DNA of 64,000 nucleotides from Clostridia bacterium 41_269 (GTDB lineage: Bacteria; Bacillota; DTU086): positions 1 to 64,000 of the forward strand of contig LGEZ01000007.1 of the NCBI GenBank assembly GCA_001508005.1. The letters run 5' to 3'. Below are positions 54,024 to 61,369 of the stretch, one piece after another (the stretch's first letter is position 1; each line of letters opens with the position of its first letter). The notes under the pieces are model-generated. The model did not search any database, was not told where the DNA came from, and saw nothing but the letters and a program-made list of their open reading frames with translations. A program made the position numbers and the translations under genes.

Positions 54024-54288
54024 CAAACTGTCGATAAACCCTCTTAAGTATATTTTAGTAGGTCTCTGCTGCGGTTTGCGAAACGACTTAATGAGCACTG
54101 GCTAACAGCTCTTGGCGAAGCGTAAGGTGAAACCGGGAGGTGCGAATAGGATGTGAGCACCAGCCCTATACTTTCATAGGATGTCGAATTTGGGGCAGTC
54201 CGGTTTTGTCTTTAAGCTTTGCCTAGAGATGTCCAGTGCGAGTTCAGGAGTAAGAAAACTGCAGCAGAGACCTTTTGTCAACAAGCTG
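54024..54288 (+). repeat. Dispersed 265-bp element, copy C (complete)
   Basis: 265 bp with left end CAAACTGTCGATAAACCC and right end TTTTGTCAACAAGCTG. The inner inverted repeat GGTCTCTGCTGCGGTTT (54061-54077) pairs with AAACTGCAGCAGAGACC (54257-54273), one mismatch. The internal part is the same as in copy B, with local differences (CCCTATACTTTCATAGGATG where B has CCCCAACTGAGATAGGACG) that keep a pairing pattern. Sits between the DUF5320 promoter region and the end of the PEP-hydrolase cluster. Confidence 0.88.
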
Positions 54289-54320
54289 GCCGAGGAAATT
54301 TTCCCCGGCTTTTCCCCGGC
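54289..54320. terminator. Terminator hairpin right of repeat C, end of the RLP cluster
   Basis: GCCGAGGAAA / TTTCCCCGGC with TTTT on the plus strand and A-rich sequence on the other side. A partial second copy of the 3' arm (TTTTCCCCGGC) follows. It lies 10 bp beyond the stop of the PEP-hydrolase gene and probably terminates that operon. Confidence 0.65.
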
Positions 54321-54329
54321 TTATTTAAT

Positions 54330-55163
54330 TTATGTCAATTCCACTTCTTTATACTTTTTAGTGAGCTCAATAACAGCTTTTTCCGTTGGTATGCGCTCTC
54401 CGCTTGAGCCTGCAACATAACCCACAGCATCTGTATTTCTTACTGAATATTCGGCAGACTCAACATCCTTAATGGGCCCCCCATGGGTAACAACCAATAC
54501 ATTGGGATTGACTCTTTTGGCCGCATCACATACAGCCTGTATTTCTTCTACAGCTTTTTCTAGGCTCACCGTTTCTCCAGCACCCGTAAGCCCCCCTGTG
54601 GTTACTCCAATCATAGCACCGATAACATCAGCACCAGCCTCGGCCATAACCTCTGCCTCTTCAGCATTAAATGCCCATGCTAAAGTAAATATACCTATTC
54701 TGCTGGCTCTTCTAATAAGTTCCACCTCTCTAGAAAAGCCTATGCCTGCTTTTTCCAGTTGTGCAGCAAATTCACTTCCATACATTCCCACAAAGGGCTC
54801 ATTGGTTACCCCCGAATAGCCAAGTTCCAGCACTAAATCAATCATTTTATCAAGATCAAGGGTTGGGTCATGGGCACCTATACCTGCTACACAGGGTGTA
54901 TTTTTTACCACCGGCAGAATCTCTTTAGACATTTCCAGCATCAGCTCATTGCAGTTGGAATAGGGTAGCCATGCCATTAAGGAAGGTTTGCCCATCATTC
55001 GATACTTTGCGGTGGAATAAACGCAGATTATATCTGCCCCTCCTAATTCAGCACATTTAGCTGTCAGCCCTATTCCCGCCCCAAATACTAAAATCATACG
55101 GTTATTGTTGACCTGCTCTAAAAGCCGATCAATAACTTCATTTCGAGTAAATCTTTTAGCCAC
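54330..55163 (-). CDS. PEP-hydrolase-family TIM-barrel protein, paralogue 2
   Basis: 277 residues from the GTG at 55163 (GGGGGAG upstream). Related to the phosphoenolpyruvate-hydrolase/phosphonomutase-like TIM barrels (PF09370). N-terminal FGAGIGLTAKCAELGGADIICVY, GIGAHDPTLD, SGVTNEPFVG, AEAGADVIGAMIG and VTHGGPI blocks. It is a clear paralogue of the protein at 56665-57504, and lies 22 bp after the Tm-1-like gene. The two are usually adjacent or fused in other genomes. Reaction unknown. Confidence 0.85.
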   Translation of the reverse strand: MAKRFTRNEVIDRLLEQVNNNRMILVFGAGIGLTAKCAELGGADIICVYSTAKYRMMGKPSLMAWLPYSNCNELMLEMSKEILPVVKNTPCVAGIGAHDPTLDLDKMIDLVLELGYSGVTNEPFVGMYGSEFAAQLEKAGIGFSREVELIRRASRIGIFTLAWAFNAEEAEVMAEAGADVIGAMIGVTTGGLTGAGETVSLEKAVEEIQAVCDAAKRVNPNVLVVTHGGPIKDVESAEYSVRNTDAVGYVAGSSGERIPTEKAVIELTKKYKEVELT

Positions 55164-55185
55164 TATTCTCCCCCTTTTAAACTTT

Positions 55186-56539
55186 TTACAGCTCTTCCAG
55201 ATGGACAATATATGAAAGATCGTGGTGGCTTCCTTTTTTCCATCTGCCCGTAAGCATTTCTTCTAAAAGCTCTGACATCAAATCTGCAAATTCAGGTTCG
55301 TTGAGGTGCTTATCAACAATTAGAATATCTACATTGGATTTCTCCAAATCCACCTTATCGAGCAGAGTCCTAGCAAATTTCCTGCTCCTTAATGACCGCT
55401 CTGGTTTTTCAGGGTCAGAAACCCAAACAGGACCTGGGTCCGGCCCAGCCCATCCCAAATCTTTGTTGGGCTCTGACAAATCACATGCTCCCCAACCCCT
55501 CATGGGAATACAGAAAGCTGTTGGCCCCTTGGCTCTGTTGATCTTTTCGGCAATATGTTCAGCAATGAGACTTGCCTCATCAGGAGAGACCCCTACACAG
55601 GTAACTGTAGGATTATGAATGTAAAGGCCTTTTCCAGGTAAATGGGTTTTGCTGAGATGTTCTTCCGGCACCGTATCCTTGGGTCCAAAATTTATCAGGT
55701 CCAATCCTCCTGGTGCAATTACTTGGGGTATCCCTATATCACCAGCTGCAGTAAGCCTATCAGGTCCCGCACTTAAAACACCACCCAGCAGGTAATCGCC
55801 GATCTCATGGGTGGTAATATCCAAAACCCCTGAGATCAGGCCATCCCCTATTAATTCTTCCATGGACCTTCCGCCGCTTCCCACAGCATGGTTGATTATT
55901 ACGTCATAACCCCTGCTCTCAAAATATTTTGAGGCACGCAAAACGCATGGAGTTGTAACTCCAAACATCATGCACCCAATGAGGGGTTTTTCTGCAATAT
56001 CATCAAGATCTGGAGAATTAGCCATACCTACTACGCATGCAGCTGCGTTATTAAGTATTCTCCTGGTAACTTTGTTAAGGCCGGCCTCTGCTATGGGATA
56101 CATCATGCATATATCCTTTGTACCCACATAGGGGCTTATATCACCAGCGGCCATAGTTGTCAGCATTAACTTAGGAAAACCTACAGGCAGCGCCCTCATG
56201 ACGCTTGTAGCAATGCTTGCCCCCATAGAACCCCCATAGGCAACAATTCCATCAATTTCATTTTTTTCGTACAGCTCAAGGACAAGCCTTTTAGCCCCTT
56301 CAATAACAATATCTGCTGCTTTTCCCCGATCCAGCGAAAAGACTTCTTCGGTGGTTTTACCAACTTTACTTAAAACATCGCTGATGCTGATATCAGCCCA
56401 ACCCACTTCTTTTCCTACACTGATTTCTAAAATGATGGGATCCCCGCCTGATTTTTTAACCCTATCAGCTAAAAAATTTAATTTCTTCTCCCTTTGTATC
56501 GAGGATTCCCATTACCACAATTTTGGGGTTTTTTTTCAT
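55186..56539 (-). pseudogene. Tm-1-like ATP-binding (UPF0261) protein, one frameshift near the N-terminus
   Basis: About 450 residues when repaired. The ATG at 56539 (after GGGGAGATTGAGG) gives MKKNPKIVVMGILDTKGEEIKF, then a T6 run (56471-56476 on the plus strand) with one extra base shifts into a stop. Reading with T5 continues LADRVKKSGGDPIILEISVGKEV into the long frame that ends at 55186. Further blocks are GIVAYGGSMGASIATSVMRALP, GMMFGVTTPCV, NHAVGSGGRSMEELI and IAPGGLDLINFG. The family (PF06792) is named after tomato virus-resistance protein Tm-1; the bacterial function is unknown. Confidence 0.85.
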
Positions 56540-56664
56540 CCTCAATCTCCCCTTCTGGTTTTATACCGTAACAACCCCCTATCCACCACAGCACCCGCTC
56601 AAAGGCAAAAAACTTTTTTTTGGGGGTATTTGGAAAAACCATAAAGCATTCCTGAACCCAAACA

Positions 56665-57504
56665 TTACTTGAGGGGAACATTCTTAAATCTTTCTACTGC
56701 TTCCTGGATTGGCTTTTCCACAGGAATACGTTCTATGCTGGAAGCTCCCAGGAAGCCCACCGCTTCAGTGTTTTTATAAATATATTCGGTATCTTCAGGA
56801 TAGGAAATGGGACCACCGTGTGCAAAAATCATTATGTCCTTATGATACTTGCGGGCTTCAGCAGTCATCTTACAAATAAGCTCAGCACATTCCTCCAGTG
56901 AAATTCCTTCTGCTTCTTTAGAACCTATAGCTCCACCTCTGGTTAAACCCATGTGGCAGATAAGTACATCCAGCTTAGCTTCTCCCACCATAGCTGCTTC
57001 CTCAGGATTAAATGCATAGCCCAATGTGAAAAAGCCCAATTCTGCAGCCAGCTTTAAGGCTTCAATCTCTTTACCATATCCCATACCTGTATCTTCCAAC
57101 TCCTTGCGGAATCTCCCATCAATTAACCCTACTGTGGGAAAATTCATCACACCAGAAAAACCCAGCTCTTTCAAACATTTAAGATACGGCTTCATTTCCC
57201 TGGTAGGATCCGTTCCACATATACCTGCAATCATAGGAGCTCCCTTTATTTGTGGAAATACACGGCTTGCCAAATCAATAACAATTTGATTGGCATCTCC
57301 ATAGGGCATAAGACCTGCAAGGGAACCATTTCCATCCATGCGGAACAGCCCTGAATTATAAACACCAATCAGGTCTGCTCCTCCCCGCTCAGCAAACTTT
57401 CCCGAAATTCCTGTACCAGCACCAGCAATAATTACAGGCTTACCCTCCGCAATTGTAGCTTCAAGACGAGCTTTTACCTCTTCTCTCGTATACTGTTTAG
57501 CCAT
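56665..57504 (-). CDS. PEP-hydrolase-family TIM-barrel protein, paralogue 1
   Basis: 279 residues. Blocks: IIAGAGTGISGKFAERGGADLIGVYNSG, GICGTDPTREM, GVMNFPTVGLIDG, AKLDVLICHMGLTRGG and IMIFAHGGPIS. It is full-length for the family. The start ATG is two bases after the stop of the RuBisCO-like gene (TAA-GT-ATG), with AGAGG inside the end of that gene, so the two are translationally coupled. Paralogue of 54330-55163; a duplication flanking the Tm-1-like gene. Confidence 0.87.
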   Translation of the reverse strand: MAKQYTREEVKARLEATIAEGKPVIIAGAGTGISGKFAERGGADLIGVYNSGLFRMDGNGSLAGLMPYGDANQIVIDLASRVFPQIKGAPMIAGICGTDPTREMKPYLKCLKELGFSGVMNFPTVGLIDGRFRKELEDTGMGYGKEIEALKLAAELGFFTLGYAFNPEEAAMVGEAKLDVLICHMGLTRGGAIGSKEAEGISLEECAELICKMTAEARKYHKDIMIFAHGGPISYPEDTEYIYKNTEAVGFLGASSIERIPVEKPIQEAVERFKNVPLK

Positions 57505-57506
57505 AC

Positions 57507-58367
57507 TTACATACCTCTAAAATCTGGATGTCCCAAAATGGGTACATTAATGTCGGGATCTTCAGCAAGCATTACAACCGCATCTAAACCCACGGTTAAA
57601 TAATTGATCATAAGGCAGTTGGCACCAGCTTCCAAGCATCTGTATGCATTTTCTTTAATTTTATCTACTCTATCAGTTATATTCACAGCATAGAGAGTTT
57701 TTTCACTTTTTTCATCATCTGCTCTCTTTAGGGCTTCCATTACTTTTTTAACCCTTACTTCAAGGGGAGAGTAAGCTGCATCAGCTATCAATTCGTCATC
57801 CTTAATTATGTCTGTACCCCCTACTGCAGCTTCATAAGCAAGCTGAGCAGTAGCTTCTGGAGTTAAACCAGCACAAGGCTTAATCATGTTGTTAACCAGG
57901 GGCCTTTCGGGTATACCCAGGATTTCCCTCACTCCTTCAACACCAAATTTAGGTCCTTTAAAGGTACTCAGCCAGCTTTCCGGCATTTCCAGATCAAGGA
58001 GTTTAAGTTTTCCCCCGCTGGATATGTTTCCGATTACAGAAGTTAAAAGCATAGCAAACTGAACTGTAAAGTTTTCCGTTGGGAAAGCTATTCTAACCAC
58101 AAAATGTCTTTCTTTTACGTCTTCGGGGATTTCCCATGAAAAATTAGGGATCTCATAAATACCCACAATTTTTGCTATATGCTTTTTCCTAAGCTCAGGA
58201 GTCTCTGCGGGGACAGGAAGCCAGGTTCCCGTACTCTGTTCAACAGCTATAGCCGCTGAATATCTTAAAGCATCAATATTCCTTTTTCCTGCAACATAAT
58301 AAGTAGCAATTATGTACTTTTCCTTGTCTAGGTTGTCAGGGAGATCATAAAGCAGCGGATCCAGCAT
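57507..58367 (-). CDS. RuBisCO-like protein, C-terminally truncated
   Basis: 286 residues from the ATG at 58367, which follows AAGGAGG. The N-terminal alpha/beta domain is present (YIIATYYVAGKRNIDALR; GTWLPVPAET). The barrel starts NNMIKPCAGLTPE (the RuBisCO K175 Lys kept, K177 replaced by Cys), and GGTDIIKDDELIAD keeps the carbamylatable Lys and the Asp/Glu metal ligands. The protein ends at VPILGHPDFRGM, where strand 5 and His294 would be. Strands 6-8, with the phosphate-binding residues (about 120 residues), are missing and are not encoded in another frame, since the next gene starts at once. Confidence 0.85.
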   Translation of the reverse strand: MLDPLLYDLPDNLDKEKYIIATYYVAGKRNIDALRYSAAIAVEQSTGTWLPVPAETPELRKKHIAKIVGIYEIPNFSWEIPEDVKERHFVVRIAFPTENFTVQFAMLLTSVIGNISSGGKLKLLDLEMPESWLSTFKGPKFGVEGVREILGIPERPLVNNMIKPCAGLTPEATAQLAYEAAVGGTDIIKDDELIADAAYSPLEVRVKKVMEALKRADDEKSEKTLYAVNITDRVDKIKENAYRCLEAGANCLMINYLTVGLDAVVMLAEDPDINVPILGHPDFRGM

Positions 58368-58577
58368 TAATAATTCCTCCTTTATATTTGTTTGATTAAA
58401 TTTATAGTAAATACAAAATTTTAATAACAATTAGCCCAAAAGGACAAAAATTCAAATACATTTATAGGTTTTTTCCATCAATGTCTTGTTTTCTTATATT
58501 TGTTTTTCTGTTAAATTAGGTTTCTCAATCCTTATTTTCCCCCTTCTTCAAAATTTATGTGTATTAATATATAACCT

Positions 58578-58616
58578 AAAAAAAAAAAAAGAAACCGGAG
58601 AAATAAGCCGGTTTCC
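58578..58616 (-). terminator. Terminator of the MBL gene at 58629-59465
   Basis: GAAACCGG / CCGGTTTC hairpin on the minus strand followed by a T12 run. It separates the MBL gene from the RLP operon, which must have its own promoter in 58368-58577. Confidence 0.92.
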
Positions 58617-58628
58617 TTCAAATAAAGC

Positions 58629-59465
58629 TTAAAATTCTATGGAAAAGCCTACGTCGCTCTGGTAATATTTACCCCTAAAATATTCTGCAAAGAAAGCACA
58701 GGAATGAAAGCCGGTGCAGTGGGAAAAGGCTATAATACTAACATCCCGCTTCTCTATTTCTTTTAAAGTATTTTCAAGCTGATTTCTATCTGCCTCAAGG
58801 AGATGGGTTCCCCCAAGAAGAGCATAAAACCTTTTTTCCCCTGTAATTTTTTCCACATGATTCATAGTATTAATTACACCCGCATGGGCACAGCCAAAAA
58901 TAATTACAATTCCTTGGCTGGTTTCCACCACCAGGGCTTGATCGTCTTCGAAGGGATCTTCAACAAGTTCCCCATTCTTTACAATAAAATGGGACTTGGT
59001 TGACGTTTCCTTAAACAGCCTTTCAATAGGACCTGTAAGCATTATTCCCGTAATAATTTCTGTGGGACCATTATTAAATTTAAAAACAGCTCCCTCTTTT
59101 TCAAGTTCAGCCTGGGTAAAGGGAATACCCGTATCCGCAGGTCTGCCGTCTTTTCCCAATTTCTGCCTTGGATTGAATATCCCCCTGTGAGCATAAATGG
59201 TCATACCGTCTTTACCCCTCATTTTTAAAACTTTCATCAGTCCCCCAGTATGGTCATTGTGTCCGTGGCTTACAGCAGCAGCATCTAAATCTGAAAGGTC
59301 AAGCCCCATTGCTTTAATATTGTGCTCCAAAGCCATACCCTGTCCTGTATCAAAAAGAACTGCACCATACTTATTTTCCACTAATATGGAAAGTCCGTGT
59401 TCCCCCAGAAGTCCCCCTGTAAAACAGCAGTCATCCACCAAAGTGGTAATTTTAACTCCGGGCAC
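58629..59465 (-). CDS. MBL-fold enzyme of the dihydropterin / beta-RFA-P synthase-like group
   Basis: 278 residues from a GTG after GGGGGG. Motifs: LVDDCCFTG near the N-terminus, FDTGQGM, SHGHNDHTGG (HxHxDH), and FGCAHAGVINT, typical of the MJ0301/DHPMP-type subgroup (COG1237). The C-terminal SHCTGFHSCAFFAEYF continues the pattern. Members are linked to pterin metabolism in methanogens, but bacterial members have unknown substrates. It lies upstream of the RLP operon, separated by a terminator. Confidence 0.8.
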   Translation of the reverse strand: MPGVKITTLVDDCCFTGGLLGEHGLSILVENKYGAVLFDTGQGMALEHNIKAMGLDLSDLDAAAVSHGHNDHTGGLMKVLKMRGKDGMTIYAHRGIFNPRQKLGKDGRPADTGIPFTQAELEKEGAVFKFNNGPTEIITGIMLTGPIERLFKETSTKSHFIVKNGELVEDPFEDDQALVVETSQGIVIIFGCAHAGVINTMNHVEKITGEKRFYALLGGTHLLEADRNQLENTLKEIEKRDVSIIAFSHCTGFHSCAFFAEYFRGKYYQSDVGFSIEF

Positions 59466-59506
59466 TTTTATCCCCCCTTTTAAAACACATTACGCCCTAT
59501 AACGCC

Positions 59507-61369
59507 CTATAAATCATGTTCCCCCAAATACTCCAGAAGTTTTTTTGCAGCACGCTTATTCATACCTTCTACCTGTGCCAGTTCTTCAACAGAAGCTTTT
59601 CTAATTCCTTCCAAGGATCCAAATTTTCTCAGAAGAGCTTTTTTGCGTTTGGGTCCGATACCTGGAACTTCATCCAATAAAGATCTGCTCATCTGTTTGC
59701 CCCTTAAGCGGCGGTGATAAGTTACGGCAAACCTGTGAGCCTCGTCTCTAATCCTCTGGAGCAGAAATAATGCCTGGGAATTTCGAGGCAGAATATAAGG
59801 ATCTTTTCTCCCCTCTTTAAAAAGCTCCTCTCTTTTTTTTGCCAGCGCAAAGGTGGGGATATCTTCGACCCCAAAGCTGCGCATAACCTCCCGCGCAGCT
59901 TTAAGCTGCCCCTTGCCCCCGTCTATAAGTATCAGATCGGGAAGAGTGGAAAAACCCATATCCCCTTCCCCTGCATTTTCAGTGCCGTTTTTTTCTGCAC
60001 TTTCAGCTCTCTTAAACCTTCTGTAAATCAGCTCCCGCATGGATTGGTAATCATCAGGACCTGATGTGGAATTGATCTTAAACCTTCGATAATGCCTTTT
60101 TTGGGGCACGCCGTTTTCAAATACAACCATGACTCCCACGTTGTTGGTACCGGAAATATTTGACACATCGTACCCTTCTATTCTTAAGGGAAGCTGATTT
60201 AGATCAAGATATTCTTTAAGCTGGAGCAGAGCTTCTTCTGTTTCAGCAATCCTTTTGCTCTGCTCCCTTTCATGCTCCTTCAATTCCATAAGGGCATTTC
60301 GGGCAACCATTTCCACAAGGTCCTTCTTAGGACCCCTAAAGGGAACTTTGAGGGTTACCTTTTTACCACTTTTTTCACTCAACCACTTTTCGATAACTTC
60401 TTTATCCTCGGTATTATGGGACAAAAGAACAGTATGGGAAATTTCCGCCGCCCTGCTGTAATACTGTTTAAGGAACACAGACATTATTTCTTCTTCAGAC
60501 ATACCCTCAGTACCATCGAGGAAAAAATGTTCCCGGCCCATAAGTTTTCCTTCCCGCACAAAAAACACCTGCACACAGGTTTCATCTTTACCCTTTGCCA
60601 TGGCTATGACGTCCTGATCCTCTCCGCCCGGATATACTATTTTCTGTTTTTCTAAAACCGCTTTGATTGAGCGGATCTGATCCCTTATTTCCGCAGCTTT
60701 CTCAAACTCCAAATTTTCCGAAGCCTTAAGCATTTTTTCCTCAAGGCGGCTGATGAGGCTTTCCTGCTTTCCTTCGAGAAAAAGAATCAGTTCATTGATC
60801 ATCTCCCTATACTTTTCCCCATCCACTCTGCCGCTGCACGGCGCCAGACATCTTTTAATATGGGCATTGAGGCACGGTCTTTCTCTTTTTTTATAGGATG
60901 CCCCTCTGCAGGTCCGAATGGGAAAGAGGCGCCTTAAAAGCCGCAGCGTCTCATGAAGAGCTCCAGCGCTGGTATAAGGACCAAAGTAGCGGGAACCATC
61001 CTGCACCACATTTCGAGTAATCTCTATTCCCGGCCATTCTTCATTGAGGGTAATTTTCAGATAGGGGTAGGATTTGTCGTCCCGGAACATAACATTGTAC
61101 TTGGGACGGTACTTCTTGATTAGGTTGAATTCCAGAATCAGCGCTTCCACTTCATTGTCTGTAACAATATATTCTAAGTCTTCCACAGACTTTACCATGG
61201 AAAGGACTTTGGGGCTGTGGTTTTGGGAAGAACGAAAATAGGATCTAACCCGGTTCTTTAAAGATGCAGCTTTGCCCACATAGATGACCTCTCCGTCGGA
61301 ATCGTAAAACAAATACACTCCCGGCTTATCCGGCACCAGCTGCAGTTTTTCCTCCAGACTCACTGACAT
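59507..61369 (-). CDS. uvrC: Excinuclease ABC subunit C
   Basis: 620 residues from the ATG at 61369 (GGAGCG upstream), inside the 3' end of uvrA. GIY-YIG endonuclease domain ([27 protein letters not shown]), cysteine cluster ([25 protein letters not shown], in part), UVR motif ([13 protein letters not shown]), RNase-H-like domain with [14 protein letters not shown], and two helix-hairpin-helix motifs ([34 protein letters not shown]). Makes both incisions in nucleotide-excision repair. Confidence 0.95.
   Translation of the reverse strand: MSVSLEEKLQLVPDKPGVYLFYDSDGEVIYVGKAASLKNRVRSYFRSSQNHSPKVLSMVKSVEDLEYIVTDNEVEALILEFNLIKKYRPKYNVMFRDDKSYPYLKITLNEEWPGIEITRNVVQDGSRYFGPYTSAGALHETLRLLRRLFPIRTCRGASYKKRERPCLNAHIKRCLAPCSGRVDGEKYREMINELILFLEGKQESLISRLEEKMLKASENLEFEKAAEIRDQIRSIKAVLEKQKIVYPGGEDQDVIAMAKGKDETCVQVFFVREGKLMGREHFFLDGTEGMSEEEIMSVFLKQYYSRAAEISHTVLLSHNTEDKEVIEKWLSEKSGKKVTLKVPFRGPKKDLVEMVARNALMELKEHEREQSKRIAETEEALLQLKEYLDLNQLPLRIEGYDVSNISGTNNVGVMVVFENGVPQKRHYRRFKINSTSGPDDYQSMRELIYRRFKRAESAEKNGTENAGEGDMGFSTLPDLILIDGGKGQLKAAREVMRSFGVEDIPTFALAKKREELFKEGRKDPYILPRNSQALFLLQRIRDEAHRFAVTYHRRLRGKQMSRSLLDEVPGIGPKRKKALLRKFGSLEGIRKASVEELAQVEGMNKRAAKKLLEYLGEHDL

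Noticed and set aside
56465-56480. Programmed -1 frameshift in the Tm-1-like gene
   Set aside because: Restoring the frame needs +1 (or -2), and no X-XXY-YYZ heptamer with a downstream structure is present.
56478-56681. 67-codon minus-strand frame between the PEP-hydrolase and Tm-1-like genes
   Set aside because: No site; overlaps the N-terminal coding part of the Tm-1-like gene in another frame and has no recognisable pattern.
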